64,000 nt of DNA, from assembly GCF_000518605.1 (NCBI RefSeq), contig NZ_JADX01000017.1:124001-188000 (forward strand), in the 5' to 3' direction. The stretch comes from Shewanella fidelis ATCC BAA-318 (lineage in GTDB: Bacteria; Pseudomonadota; Gammaproteobacteria; Enterobacterales; Shewanellaceae). Positions 36,789-47,426 of this stretch are shown here, in pieces (position 1 is the first letter of the stretch; each line of letters starts with the position of its first letter). The notes below the pieces were generated by a model that saw only the letters and a list, made by a program, of their open reading frames with translations, did not search any database and was not told where the DNA came from. Position numbers and translations under genes: made by a program.

Positions 36789-39700
36789 GGGACCTCCGCA
36801 GCTGATTGACCAAATAAGTTATCAAGTTTATTGATAAGGGCCTTTGCAGGTTTATCATAAAACACACCTGATTGAGGTGCATTTGCCGACATACCACGCA
36901 AAAATAGATAAAAACAACCACCTATATGTTGATCGTAATCGTAATCTGCCATACGTAAGCTTAAGTATCTGTGTAGGGCTAGGGTGTAAATAATGTATTG
37001 CAGATCATACCTATGTGAACGGATTGCTTGTTGCATATTGTGAGCATGATAAAGCTGAGTGTCATTCCCCAAGTGATTCGATTTGTAGTCAGCAATAAAA
37101 TACTGGTTATTATGTTCAAAGGTTAAATCAATAAAGCCTTTTAGCATGCCTTGAAGTTCATCAAAGTTGAGTCCTGCGCTATAACCGTATTCTATTAGTA
37201 ACTCATTGAGTTTATCGGCTTGTAGGGCGTTAATTGGTAGATAGAACTCCATTTCAACTAACTTTTGCTGTGGGGTTAGTTGAGCTAGCACTAATGAACC
37301 ATCTGTGGCTAATGGCGCATGGAGTAAATCTAGATACCACTCTTTTAGGACTGGTGTCCAGCTTTCGTCTATGGCGTATTTCAGCATGGCAACAGGCAAC
37401 TGCTCATCTAAATCAGTATTAGCATTGGTGAAGTCAATTAGCTCCAATACTAAATGCATAAAACTACCGGCGTTAGCGCCACGCTCAAAAGTAAAACGAG
37501 ACGGCGTTTCATCAACTTCATCTGTGATGTCCGCCACTTCCGGAAACACTTCGTCATCGGCTCCTGGCAGAACCTTCTCATGGGCAAGGTGTTTCACTAA
37601 GCCTGAGTAACTACCAACACGCCAAGGTGTCATAGGGACTCTCGTCAGCGTTTTCGCAGCAAAGTGGCGTGGCGTATCATCGCTATTCTCTAAGATTTGT
37701 AGCTCTGTTTCAGCAGCATTAATCGTGCCTGCAGCTGGTAGCTCTTGCAAGCTCATCGCAATTGGGCATGTTTGTTGTAAACGTTTTGCTTGAGTCAAAA
37801 GTCTATCGTAATCACAGGCTTTATCTTCAATACCAAGTAGATAACCAATGGCTGTTTCATGCAGCTGACTTGTCATGCCTGACTTTTTAGTAAAGCGGCT
37901 ATGGTTGGCAATGTATAAATAGCACTTTAAGACAGGTCGGGTTAATGCCACATAGAGTAGGCGTAGATCTTCGGCCAAAGTTTCACGCTTTTGTCGTTCC
38001 CAGCCCTCATCGGTCTGCTCAATATCCCAAATAAGTTGATTATTATCGTGATAGAGCATAGGAGATGGCTTTTTACGATTGTCTCTACTTAAGCTGACAA
38101 AAGGAATAAAGCAGATTGGGTATTCTAAGCCTTTACTTTTATGGATGGTGACAATCTGTACGAGGTTTTGCTCGCTTTCTAAGCGTAATTGGGCTTCCTC
38201 GCTAGGTTGATTTTCAATAAGCGCCTGTTCAAACCAGTTGATAAGTGCGCTGATCCCATCAAGCTCAGTGGCTTTTTGCTGCAGTAGTTCACCTAAATGC
38301 CGAAAATCGGTTAAACGGCGTTCGCCATCACTGTCACTAAGCAAACGTTCAATGATTTGCGTTTGACTGGCTAAGGTGAGCAGGGCTGGCATGATCCCGC
38401 GCTTTAACCATACTTGATTGAGCTCGGCAAATTGCTCGAGTAATGCTTGACGTCTATCTTCATCTTGATTGAACTGATGGATCGCATCAGCACTGTAACC
38501 GAGTAGCGAAGTGGCAAGGGCACTGCGAAGTGCGCGCTCATCTTTGGGATCGCTAATCGCGTATAACACTAATGCTAACTCACGTGCCTCTAGGGTATTA
38601 AATACACTATCTCGGCTCAGAAATACCGCGCCAATTTGACGTTGGTTTAACGCTGACTTGACGACATTTGCTTCGTGTCTGTCTCGTACTAGAATCGCGA
38701 TATCTTTGGCTCTAAGTGGCTTTTCGTCAATTAAGCACTTGTTTTGCTGTGCATCTGTCAGCAGCGAGGTGATCTCATCGGCAACGTCGTTGGCCAATAA
38801 TTGACGTGCTGTGGTTTTATTTAAGCCTTTTTCAGCTTCTTCAGAGAGTAATCGTAAGCGTAAAGCACTGGCGTCAGTTTGCTGCTCGGTTAGCACTTTA
38901 TTTTGGGCAAAGCTGGAGGCTTTTACCGACTCAAATGGAATAGAAGCACTTATAAAGGGGTCATCTTTCTGGCTGAATATACCGTTAACAGCCTCAACCA
39001 TCTGTTGGTTTGAACGATAGTTGGTATCTAGATTGTAATGTTTTGCTGTTTGCTGGCGTGCATGAATATAGGTGTGAATATCGGCGCCACGAAAGGCATA
39101 AATAGCCTGTTTAGGATCGCCAATCATCAATAAGCTTAACTGCGCTTTGGTGGGCGCATCATTGTCTGACTGATAAATACGATTAAATATTTGATACTGT
39201 AACGGGTCGGTATCTTGAAACTCATCGATTAACGCTACAGGAAAGCGCTGGCTGATACTGCTGGCAAGGCTTGAACCATTAGACGCTTTTAATGCCCCTG
39301 CAAGGGTAAGTAGCAGATCATCTGGCGTGAGTAAGTTACGCTCAAGCTTTTGCGCGATAAAGCGTTTCGCGATCCCTTCTCGGGCACAGTATAAAAAGCT
39401 TGGAATTAAGCTTGAAATTAATTCAGCAAGGCGCTCCATATGCGCAAGCTCAGGCGCTTGTTGTGGCGTTGGAATTTGGCCGCCTTTATTTAACTTTAAA
39501 TTATTCAGTGATAACGCCTCGAGCACTTTGGCTGGTGGCAAGCCTTGGCCATGATTAGCCCAGTTATCAAGTGCATCGAGCATGATCGCAAGCTTAGGGT
39601 AACCATCAGCCTGTTTACCGAATCGTGCGCCGTTGAGGGGGAGTGAGTGCAATCGTTCTGCTGTTTGCTCTCGGGCGTTGGGCCAATTGAGCTTGAAACG

Positions 39701-40435
39701 ATTCAGGCTGTCGTTAAGACTGGTTTCAAGTTTATCAAAAGCTGGCGGTACAGGCTTAGCTACCGCGTTGCTGGCACCTAGTATTGAGCGTAATTGACGA
39801 GATAAAGCGTCAGGATCGCTAAACTTTGCTTGAATGACATCAGCTAAACTGCCGCTAAGGGGATAACATCTCTCACGCCAAAAATCCCGTACAGCATGGT
39901 GTAAATATTGACTGTCATCTAGGGTGAATTCAGACTCAAATAACAGTGATGATTCAAACGCCATGTCGGCCAAAATACGCTGACAGAAACCGTGAATAGT
40001 ATAAATAGCCGCTTCATCTAGCGACTTTAGCGCTAAGTCTAAGCGTTTTCTCGCGACAGGAAGAGCATCTGCAGGGGTGGCGTCATAGAGTGCGTTAATT
40101 AACTCATCTTTGACTTCTAAGCCAATGAAACGTCGATAGGCTAATTGAATTTTTTTACGGATCCGATCCCTTAGCTCACCGGTCGCAGCATTGGTAAAGG
40201 TTACCACCAAGATTTGCTCACAAGTCAGTGCAGTGTCGATACCGTGGCCAAGCAGTAAACGTACGTATAAACCTGCAATGGTAAAGGTTTTACCTGTACC
40301 AGCACTGGCTTCAATTAAGCGACTGCCGCCAAAAGGTAAAGTGAGTGTATCAAGGGCTTCGCTTACAATTATTGGCATAGTTGCCTGTGCATCCGTTGCT
40401 AATTGTGTGTCTGTATTCATTGTTGGTTGACTCAT
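36779..40435 (-). CDS. recB: Exodeoxyribonuclease V beta subunit RecB
   Basis: RecB is the 3'-5' SF1A helicase and nuclease of RecBCD and loads RecA after Chi. The 1218 residues carry Walker A EASAGTGKTFTI (42-53), FQDTDPLQYQIF (Walker B region), MIGDPKQAIYAFRGAD, TIHKSKGLEYPICF and LRLLYVALTR. The C-terminal nuclease has GFIDLTFEHNNQYFIADYKS with the conserved Asp and DYK. The start overlaps the recC stop by 1 nt (TAATG), so they are coupled. ptrA, found between recC and recB in E. coli, is absent. Confidence 0.97.
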   Translation of the reverse strand: MSQPTMNTDTQLATDAQATMPIIVSEALDTLTLPFGGSRLIEASAGTGKTFTIAGLYVRLLLGHGIDTALTCEQILVVTFTNAATGELRDRIRKKIQLAYRRFIGLEVKDELINALYDATPADALPVARKRLDLALKSLDEAAIYTIHGFCQRILADMAFESSLLFESEFTLDDSQYLHHAVRDFWRERCYPLSGSLADVIQAKFSDPDALSRQLRSILGASNAVAKPVPPAFDKLETSLNDSLNRFKLNWPNAREQTAERLHSLPLNGARFGKQADGYPKLAIMLDALDNWANHGQGLPPAKVLEALSLNNLKLNKGGQIPTPQQAPELAHMERLAELISSLIPSFLYCAREGIAKRFIAQKLERNLLTPDDLLLTLAGALKASNGSSLASSISQRFPVALIDEFQDTDPLQYQIFNRIYQSDNDAPTKAQLSLLMIGDPKQAIYAFRGADIHTYIHARQQTAKHYNLDTNYRSNQQMVEAVNGIFSQKDDPFISASIPFESVKASSFAQNKVLTEQQTDASALRLRLLSEEAEKGLNKTTARQLLANDVADEITSLLTDAQQNKCLIDEKPLRAKDIAILVRDRHEANVVKSALNQRQIGAVFLSRDSVFNTLEARELALVLYAISDPKDERALRSALATSLLGYSADAIHQFNQDEDRRQALLEQFAELNQVWLKRGIMPALLTLASQTQIIERLLSDSDGERRLTDFRHLGELLQQKATELDGISALINWFEQALIENQPSEEAQLRLESEQNLVQIVTIHKSKGLEYPICFIPFVSLSRDNRKKPSPMLYHDNNQLIWDIEQTDEGWERQKRETLAEDLRLLYVALTRPVLKCYLYIANHSRFTKKSGMTSQLHETAIGYLLGIEDKACDYDRLLTQAKRLQQTCPIAMSLQELPAAGTINAAETELQILENSDDTPRHFAAKTLTRVPMTPWRVGSYSGLVKHLAHEKVLPGADDEVFPEVADITDEVDETPSRFTFERGANAGSFMHLVLELIDFTNANTDLDEQLPVAMLKYAIDESWTPVLKEWYLDLLHAPLATDGSLVLAQLTPQQKLVEMEFYLPINALQADKLNELLIEYGYSAGLNFDELQGMLKGFIDLTFEHNNQYFIADYKSNHLGNDTQLYHAHNMQQAIRSHRYDLQYIIYTLALHRYLSLRMADYDYDQHIGGCFYLFLRGMSANAPQSGVFYDKPAKALINKLDNLFGQSAAEVPCS

Positions 40436-43400
40436 TACTTCACCTCGCCTTGTGCATTAATGCCTGCTTCGACAAAACTGGCGAGCTCACTGAGCTTGTC
40501 TTTGTGGTAAAGGCTTAGCAGTGGTGCTAATAATTGATTGGCGATACTGGCAAATTTATCTTCGGTGAAGTCATCGGGGAAGGTAAACAGACGCTGAAAA
40601 TGAGGTTCGAGCCCTTCACCTAATTGGCTTTGCTCATCAAGCCACTGAGTTTGTGCCGCTATCAGTTTTTGCCAGTGCGATCCTTCAGCCTCAACATAGG
40701 CTAGGGCTGTACGTGGCATAAACATAATAGGGTGAACTTGCCCTTGCTGAAAAAAATTGAGCCATTGCGTTAGTTGATTTCTAGCTTGAACAGCGCTAAT
40801 CGATGCGAAAGCATGAAAATGACCAATATCTAATAGATAACTGGTCATTGGCATACTTGGTTTTGAGCCACTGTCATCATTTTTCATGGCACATAAGCAT
40901 AAATGACGTAAGTAAACGCGGATCAAATCGCGGCCATTAGCAGTACCGGGACGATAATTAACTAAGCCTTTAGCGCTTATATCATCAATCCGGCCGACAA
41001 GTTTGAGCGCGAGCTCGTCAAAGTTTAGCTCAATATCAATTGAATGAGATGCGTCGCCTTTTAGGTATAAACTGCGGCCGATCAGTGGCTTAATATCATG
41101 TAGATACTGGTTGAGTAGCAAGTCGTCAAATGGTTTTAGTGGCAAATTACCTTGTGCTTTGAGACGCTCAAGGAGTTCAAGGTTAGGCTTTTCTTCGCCG
41201 CTACTAATGGCGCTATCGAGCAACACCGCTTGGAGTTTATAGCGCTCAAGCGCATTCAAACTAAATGGTTCATCGTTATCATCTGCCTGAATCGATAAGC
41301 TCAAATCAACTTTTAAACTACGATTAAAGAAGTACTGGGCCGGGTTTCGATAAAAGCGGATCAGTGCCGAAACTTCCAACTCTTCGACATTTGGTGTGTC
41401 AGCGCCTGTTGCTGCGCTAGCGCCCTCATCAATAAAGGGTAATACTTGCGTGTTAGCATCAATAAAGCCTTTGTAGTGTTTATTGGCTGTCACATTTATA
41501 TCTGTGTTTGTCGCTGTCGGACACCACTGGGCTGCGTAGCTTTGCTGGATCTTAGTTGAGTTTGCGCCATCAAGTTGCGCTTGATAAAGCCTGCCATCAA
41601 AAGGTTGTAATGGTTGCTTAATGATTAGCTGTTGGCGGATCTGCTGCTCAATGGTATCGATTAAGCTAGGTGCAATTTGTGGTTCATCTAAGTGCTGCTC
41701 AAGAGCCTCTGGCAAATAAACCAGCTGACAATATTCAATAAGTTCAGACACCAACATTGATGGTATACGCTCAGAGTCATCTCGCTCACTATTACCGATA
41801 TAACTGATATAAAGCTGCTCACGAGCGGATAAAATCGCTTCTAAAAATAGATATCTATCGTCAAGTCTGCGGGAACGGTCACCTTTGCGCGGCCCCATTT
41901 GAGCGACAAGATCGAAGCCGACTGGATGTTGAACCCTTGGGTATACACCATCATTCATCCCCAGTAAGCAAACCAGTTTAAAGGGAATAGAGCGCATTGG
42001 CATTAAGGTACAAAAGTTAACACTACCCGCAAGGTAGCGCTGACCAACTCGAGACTCAGACAAACGGCTATTGAACCAGTTTTGCAACACTTCGATTGTT
42101 AATGGTGTGCTGTGGCCGGCTTCGGTCAGCTCTAGATGAAGCTTGGCAATCGCGTCACGGATCTCTTGCTGCTGCACCCGTTCATCATCGTCGACTTCAT
42201 AAAAGTCATCAAGTATGCTTTCAAGTTGCGCCATACGTTGATCAAGCTCAGACACCTGTGCCAATGCTTGCTGCACACTATCGAGTGCTTCAATAAAATC
42301 GAGAAGTTTTCCTAGAGCTTGGGCTGTTTGGCCTTCAATGCCGTTGACAGCCAAACTATGCTGATAAATAGGCGCATTATCGCTAAAGCTGTAACCTAAA
42401 ATCAGCCTTTTAATGCCAAAGGCCCATGAGTTTTGTTCAAAGGCGGGCAATTGATATTCGCTGCGGCTATTTTCATCGCGTCCCCAACGCACACCAGCTT
42501 GATCTAACCAGCGTTTAATCACCGTAAGGCTGTCATCATCGAGTTCAAAGCGCCGCAATACGGCAGGGACTTCGAGAATACTGAGAATATCAGTGAGTCC
42601 AAAACGACTTTGATTGATTTTTAGCAGCTGCAAAAAGCTGGATATCAGAGGTGACTCTTGAGCTGCGCCGCGATCGGCAATAGCGTAAGGGATATAGTGG
42701 TTACCCTGTTTCGCACCAAATACGGCATCAATATAGGGCGCATATGCGGCAACATCAGGCATCATGATCACGATATCTTTTGGCGCAAATTGAGCTGTCC
42801 CATCTGGATTTACTTGTGACAGCATTTCCAGCAAGTGGTCGTGTAAGGTCTCGACTTCACGCAGCGGGCTATGACAGCTTCTTAGGGTTATAGAGTTATC
42901 ATTGGCGGAGATGACACGTCGGCCCTCTAAGCTTAGATAGAGACCCGCATCTGGGCCTAGGCTTTGGCCGCGAGTACTGAGCTGCAAAATGTCGTATTGC
43001 ACACCGCTAAGCATATTGCTGGGTATAGGTTCTTGGTAGCAATCGAAATTAAATGCGGTGTGTTCTTCTGGTAACTCGAGTAATAAGTCGAGCAGTTCAC
43101 GGCCCATTTTGCCGTTATTTGCCAGTAGCGGATTACCCACTTCAAGCTTGTCTTCCCATTCCAACTCGAGCTTGTTTTTATCGGCATACTGCAGTGCCAT
43201 ACGCGCTCGCAAGCGTGGATCAACAATATCTCCCCAATAGTGCTGGCATGGGCTTAAATTGAGCATGATTACGTCGATACGTTTAGCGAGATAGTGCAAC
43301 ACCTCAAGTGTTTGTGGTGCCATAGAGGAAATGCCAAATACGAATAGACGCCTTGGCAAAGCATCTAAGTTGGTGTTTGGGTCGTCTAACGCATCAAATA

Positions 43401-44175
43401 GTGCCTGATGTAGGTTGGCACGATGATATTGGCTTTTTTGCAGTGTATTAGCGTTAAAGTCGATTAACGCTCGCCACAGTATTGGTTGCCAAGCTTGAGC
43501 AGGGCTGAGCTTATCGCCTTTCGGTGGCAAGGTCGGCTCCAATGCTTCCCACGCGTTTATCCAGTCAGGACGGTACACTAGATATTGGTCAAAAATATCG
43601 GCGATTTGGCCGCATAGCTGGTATAGCTTTAGTGGGTTATGTGCTGTTTCTGCGGTGTTAGTTGGTTCCGGGCTATCTGTATACTCAGAGCTATCGGTAT
43701 GCTCAGGGCTGTCTGCACGCTCAGGGCTGTCTGTACACTCAGGGCTGTCTGTACGCTCAGGGCTGTCTGTACGCTCAGGGCTGTCTTCAAGCTCAGTAGT
43801 TAATTCAGTCTCAGGGTTACCATTATTAAGATAATTGGCTAGCGGTAAAAAATCTTCATGGTCAATCAGGCTAGGCAGTAACTCCATTAATTTCCATGTC
43901 ATGGCCGCTTTAGTAAACGCGTTCTCTTTTGGCACATCCTCAAGTAATGTGTGGCAAAGCTGCCAAATAAAGCTTGATGGAAGAGGAAACTCAAGGCCTG
44001 CGGCGATGTTATTTTGCTTGGCAATTTCTAAACGCAACCAAGTGGACATGCCGGGGCTTTGCACCAAAATATGTTCTGGCATAAGCAGAGGCGTGTTAGG
44101 CAGCGGCGTTCGAAGCTCGTTTGCTAACAGCGCAGATAAGGCTTCCATTTGGTTTGATTGCACTAGATATAACAT
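40435..44175 (-). CDS. recC: Exodeoxyribonuclease V gamma subunit RecC
   Basis: RecC is the Chi-scanning scaffold of RecBCD, with inactivated helicase folds. The 1246 residues exceed E. coli RecC (1122). The N-terminus matches the family (PEHILVQSPGMSTWLRLEIA), as do WRALIDFN and LPRRLFVFGISSM. The extra length includes a tandem repeat at residues 131-172, seven copies of a six-residue DSPERT-type unit, in a linker between two conserved parts of the first domain. The repeat is in frame and the gene is intact. It is the first gene of the operon. Confidence 0.95.
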   Translation of the reverse strand: MLYLVQSNQMEALSALLANELRTPLPNTPLLMPEHILVQSPGMSTWLRLEIAKQNNIAAGLEFPLPSSFIWQLCHTLLEDVPKENAFTKAAMTWKLMELLPSLIDHEDFLPLANYLNNGNPETELTTELEDSPERTDSPERTDSPECTDSPERADSPEHTDSSEYTDSPEPTNTAETAHNPLKLYQLCGQIADIFDQYLVYRPDWINAWEALEPTLPPKGDKLSPAQAWQPILWRALIDFNANTLQKSQYHRANLHQALFDALDDPNTNLDALPRRLFVFGISSMAPQTLEVLHYLAKRIDVIMLNLSPCQHYWGDIVDPRLRARMALQYADKNKLELEWEDKLEVGNPLLANNGKMGRELLDLLLELPEEHTAFNFDCYQEPIPSNMLSGVQYDILQLSTRGQSLGPDAGLYLSLEGRRVISANDNSITLRSCHSPLREVETLHDHLLEMLSQVNPDGTAQFAPKDIVIMMPDVAAYAPYIDAVFGAKQGNHYIPYAIADRGAAQESPLISSFLQLLKINQSRFGLTDILSILEVPAVLRRFELDDDSLTVIKRWLDQAGVRWGRDENSRSEYQLPAFEQNSWAFGIKRLILGYSFSDNAPIYQHSLAVNGIEGQTAQALGKLLDFIEALDSVQQALAQVSELDQRMAQLESILDDFYEVDDDERVQQQEIRDAIAKLHLELTEAGHSTPLTIEVLQNWFNSRLSESRVGQRYLAGSVNFCTLMPMRSIPFKLVCLLGMNDGVYPRVQHPVGFDLVAQMGPRKGDRSRRLDDRYLFLEAILSAREQLYISYIGNSERDDSERIPSMLVSELIEYCQLVYLPEALEQHLDEPQIAPSLIDTIEQQIRQQLIIKQPLQPFDGRLYQAQLDGANSTKIQQSYAAQWCPTATNTDINVTANKHYKGFIDANTQVLPFIDEGASAATGADTPNVEELEVSALIRFYRNPAQYFFNRSLKVDLSLSIQADDNDEPFSLNALERYKLQAVLLDSAISSGEEKPNLELLERLKAQGNLPLKPFDDLLLNQYLHDIKPLIGRSLYLKGDASHSIDIELNFDELALKLVGRIDDISAKGLVNYRPGTANGRDLIRVYLRHLCLCAMKNDDSGSKPSMPMTSYLLDIGHFHAFASISAVQARNQLTQWLNFFQQGQVHPIMFMPRTALAYVEAEGSHWQKLIAAQTQWLDEQSQLGEGLEPHFQRLFTFPDDFTEDKFASIANQLLAPLLSLYHKDKLSELASFVEAGINAQGEVK
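43660..43785 (-). repeat. Seven-copy 18-bp tandem repeat inside recC
   Basis: Units read 18 bp each. The two at 43750-43785 are identical (TGTACGCTCAGGGCTGTC on plus), the next two differ at one base each, and units at 43660-43713 diverge increasingly. They encode DSPERT, DSPERT, DSPECT, DSPERA, DSPEHT, DSSEYT and DSPEPT. Confidence 0.95.
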
Positions 44176-44301
44176 GGCGGTCCTTTAACAAGCATGCAGT
44201 AATATCGATGGACTGTTGTGGGTCTTTTAAACAGTTTGTGTTTAAAGTTGGCTAGCCAAAAAACAACCCATTTTTAATAGGATAACTCTATTCACGCTAT
44301 T

Positions 44302-46368
44302 TTATGTTGTTGCGTTATTAAGTGCCAATCTCTGTTTCAAGATCTTGATTTTTAACCACCTTGATTGCTTGATTAATAATCGAGAAAAACGTTTTACTCG
44401 TTTGGCGTCCATATTTTGATATTTTAATGCAATAAAGTATTGGGTTAATTTAGTGAAGTCAGCATCTATACTCGGGAAGCTTTGGCTGACTCTAAGGTTA
44501 TAGGCTTGCGGTCCTTCATGATGTGCTCTTGCTAAGCCGCGCTTAGCAAGCATGTTGCACACAGTGTAATAGGCGTTTAGATGTTTATCGGTCGAACGAC
44601 TAAATTGGATAATGCCCGCGCTATAGGCAATCGCCAAACCTATTACGGTTAAGCTAATGATGATGAATATGATGACCTTAGTCTGAGTAACATTCCCTAG
44701 GATCTCTTTAAGTACACGTTGCTGTTTTTGTTCATTAAAGCCGAGTACCCAAGTGCTCCAAAAGTAATCGACACTGGCTAAGCGCATTCTAACATTATTC
44801 AAAAACGGGTTATCACGCAGGGCTAAACTACTAAATGGGTTATCGATTAAATAGCTTGTTTGTGGATCAAAAAAAGCATCAAATCCTTGCTCTACACGCT
44901 CAGGCGCTATCATGGCCGTAGGATCAAAGCGAACCCAACCTTCATCTGCAAGCCATACTTCAACCCAAGCATGGGCCATGTATTGATAAATACTGTAGTA
45001 ACCCGCTGTTGAATTAAGTTCACCACCTTGATAGCCGGTGACCAGTCGGGCAGGGATCCCTGTCACGCGTGCCATAAAGGCAAAGGCACTGGCGTAATGT
45101 ACGCAAAAACCCGCTTTATTGGTTATTAAAAAGTCGTCAATTTGCTGCTCACCTACTTTAGGTGGCCGTAAAGTATAGTAGTAAGGCTGTTCTGTAAAAT
45201 AAGCCATCATGGCGTTGAGCCTGGCCTTAGGCTCTGCGTACTCTAGGGCAAAACGTTGGGCTAATGCGCGGGTTTTAGGGTTACTAGTTTGCGGTAGTGC
45301 AAGGTTAGTACTGGCAACCTCGCGGCTTATTTTTGGCTCCATTATGTGTTCAAGGCTGCTGACTTGATATAAGCGCTTTTGCTCGATAGGCCTATCAGCT
45401 AAAAGACTAAAGTCCGCTAATAATCTAATGTCACGTTCTTGTGTATTTGCCACATCTAAACCAAACAGCCATCTTTGATAGCTAGGCTCTGCAATGATGC
45501 TATAGTCAAATTGGCGCAGTGTTCTACTATTTAATGCTGGTAAATGATTCACAGTTGCAGCTGGTGTCATATTGGCTGTTTGTGGTTCGATTGCTTGTTG
45601 ACTACTGATCCGCGGGTTTTGCTGCCAGCTTTTGCCATCGTAGTCTTCCATGACGATGGCGCGCCAATAAAGTTGCTCATTAGTTGGTGCTGCGCCAGAG
45701 AATGTTGCGCGAAAGGCAAGGGCGCTTGAGCGAGTTAATTCATTTATATCACCAAAACGAACACTATCTGAGAGTCCTGTTTGCGCTTTATTTTGTGGTG
45801 GAACCATCCACAGGGGCGCGAGCCGGGGCAAGACTAAAAATAAGATCAGCGCCAGTGGTAGGCTTTGCAGCAAAATTTTACTGCCTAGTTTAGCTGTGTT
45901 AATAAAATTGGCTTTGTCATGGAATAGGCTAATAAGCACGCAGCTATTGATGATAGTCACTATTAGTAAGTGCAAAGTTGATAGTAGGCTTTGATGATGA
46001 ATAAAAGTAAATGCAATTAGGAAGTAACCCACAAGTACGACAGCCTGAACGTCTCGTCGGTTACGCATCTCTATGTACTTTAGTGCGTAGCCAAGGATCA
46101 GTAAATTAACCATGGCATTGAGAATGCCAATCTGCTTGGCAATCATTGCCAGTGTTGCCGCTGAGGCGATGGCGAGGGCTGTCACTAGCCATTTTGGCGG
46201 TTTAGCCACTTTGCCCAAATAGATGCCAATCCGCCAGAAAATACAAATAGCGCAAATAGCTAAAGTCCAAAGGGTTATCTGTTGGTATAGCGGTGACAAA
46301 ATAGCAATGTTAGTGATCAGCAACCACATTAAGGTATGGCGTGAGATATTTTGTTGTTCACCACTCAT
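44302..46368 (-). CDS. TgpA-type membrane transglutaminase-like protein
   Basis: A 688-residue protein of the DUF3488/transglutaminase-core (TgpA) family. Six or so membrane segments fill 13-185. A periplasmic transglutaminase-like domain follows with the triad Cys422 (GFCVHYASAF), His467 (MAHAWVEVW) and Asp482 (VRFDPTA). A late membrane helix lies near 563-585, then a C-terminal DUF4129-like tail. The start overlaps the DUF58 stop by 1 nt. The family is reported to be essential in Pseudomonas aeruginosa, but its substrate is unknown. It is the last gene of a moxR-DUF58-tgpA operon. Confidence 0.9.
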   Translation of the reverse strand: MSGEQQNISRHTLMWLLITNIAILSPLYQQITLWTLAICAICIFWRIGIYLGKVAKPPKWLVTALAIASAATLAMIAKQIGILNAMVNLLILGYALKYIEMRNRRDVQAVVLVGYFLIAFTFIHHQSLLSTLHLLIVTIINSCVLISLFHDKANFINTAKLGSKILLQSLPLALILFLVLPRLAPLWMVPPQNKAQTGLSDSVRFGDINELTRSSALAFRATFSGAAPTNEQLYWRAIVMEDYDGKSWQQNPRISSQQAIEPQTANMTPAATVNHLPALNSRTLRQFDYSIIAEPSYQRWLFGLDVANTQERDIRLLADFSLLADRPIEQKRLYQVSSLEHIMEPKISREVASTNLALPQTSNPKTRALAQRFALEYAEPKARLNAMMAYFTEQPYYYTLRPPKVGEQQIDDFLITNKAGFCVHYASAFAFMARVTGIPARLVTGYQGGELNSTAGYYSIYQYMAHAWVEVWLADEGWVRFDPTAMIAPERVEQGFDAFFDPQTSYLIDNPFSSLALRDNPFLNNVRMRLASVDYFWSTWVLGFNEQKQQRVLKEILGNVTQTKVIIFIIISLTVIGLAIAYSAGIIQFSRSTDKHLNAYYTVCNMLAKRGLARAHHEGPQAYNLRVSQSFPSIDADFTKLTQYFIALKYQNMDAKRVKRFSRLLIKQSRWLKIKILKQRLALNNATT

Positions 46369-47372
46369 TATTGATGCGCCTTTAGTAGAGTTTTTCGAGG
46401 GAAAAGCGCTAGTTGAGTTTGCACCTGCATTCGGTGTTTTTGCCCATGGTTTGGTGGAATTGAATGCCCTGAAAGTGTGAGTCCAAAAACCTGATTATGG
46501 GCTGTCAATTGCTCTGTTTGCCAAGCTAGATGACTTAATGCTAATTCAATATCATGGCTGTTTTCGTCTAATGTCAGCCACATAGGTGAACCTTGTGGTT
46601 GCTCAAACTCTTTGGTTAACATGCCTCGGCCTTGTGCCCATTGTTTCCACGCTATTTGCTTTAATGGTTCACCTGTTTGGTATTCCTTTAAGCCTTTAAA
46701 CTCATCAACCCCAGTGACATATTTACCGCTAGTTTGTGGATCGTCACCGGGCTTTGAAATAAACCTGATTGGATTGGGATCATTAATCGGTTTAGCAAAC
46801 ACCAGTTGCGATAAATCTAAATCAACTTGTGACCATGCGCGACATAAGCCTAATGGATAACGGCTTTCAATCTTCAGTCGCCCCGGGCGATTAACGCCAC
46901 GATGAGGGTTATTAACTGTGACTAACAGTTGTGATGCTTGTGCCGTCACGGTTTTAAGTGTGTGTAGGGGCTGCCCTTTAAACTGACATTGGATCTCAAC
47001 GGCTTGCTGCTTGCTAGATAGTTGAATCGGATAATAGATAGGACTGCCGGCAAAATAACCGGTCTGTTGTTTACTGGTTAGGGTTAACCCTGACAGGTTT
47101 TTATAGCTGTAGATGATGCAGGTATTGAATACGCTTAGGAGCAGTAAACTCAGTGCCATAATCAGGTTATTTTGATAGTTTGTGCCTAACAAAAACAGCA
47201 AAACGACTAATACCAGCCAGGCTAGGCCAAAGCCTGAAGGTAAAATAAAGATACTTTTATGGCTTAATGTGACCTGCTTGCTCGCAGGTAAACGCCTAGA
47301 TAGCCACTTGTTCCAGCCTACGGTAAGAGTTTGCCTAGTAAGTTTATCGCCGTGTTTTTGCATAAATCTCAA
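46368..47372 (-). CDS. DUF58 domain protein
   Basis: A 334-residue protein with two membrane helices (about 41-60 and 67-88) and a C-terminal DUF58 domain, a degenerate von Willebrand A-like fold. The family signature is visible: EFKGLKEYQTGEPLKQIAWK followed by a Trp-rich helix, MLTKEFEQP and WLTLD. DUF58 proteins are usual partners of MoxR ATPases. Here it sits between moxR (54 nt upstream) and the tgpA-like gene (1-nt overlap), so the three most likely act together at the inner membrane. Confidence 0.88.
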   Translation of the reverse strand: MRFMQKHGDKLTRQTLTVGWNKWLSRRLPASKQVTLSHKSIFILPSGFGLAWLVLVVLLFLLGTNYQNNLIMALSLLLLSVFNTCIIYSYKNLSGLTLTSKQQTGYFAGSPIYYPIQLSSKQQAVEIQCQFKGQPLHTLKTVTAQASQLLVTVNNPHRGVNRPGRLKIESRYPLGLCRAWSQVDLDLSQLVFAKPINDPNPIRFISKPGDDPQTSGKYVTGVDEFKGLKEYQTGEPLKQIAWKQWAQGRGMLTKEFEQPQGSPMWLTLDENSHDIELALSHLAWQTEQLTAHNQVFGLTLSGHSIPPNHGQKHRMQVQTQLALFPRKTLLKAHQ

Positions 47373-47426
47373 TTGTTTATTAATAGATGTCTACGGCTTA
47401 AGTTGCCAAAATCAACTGTTTGAACC

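Noticed and set aside
43660..43785. CRISPR-like array
   Set aside because: Units are adjacent without spacers, 18 bp long and in frame within recC. A protein-coding tandem repeat.
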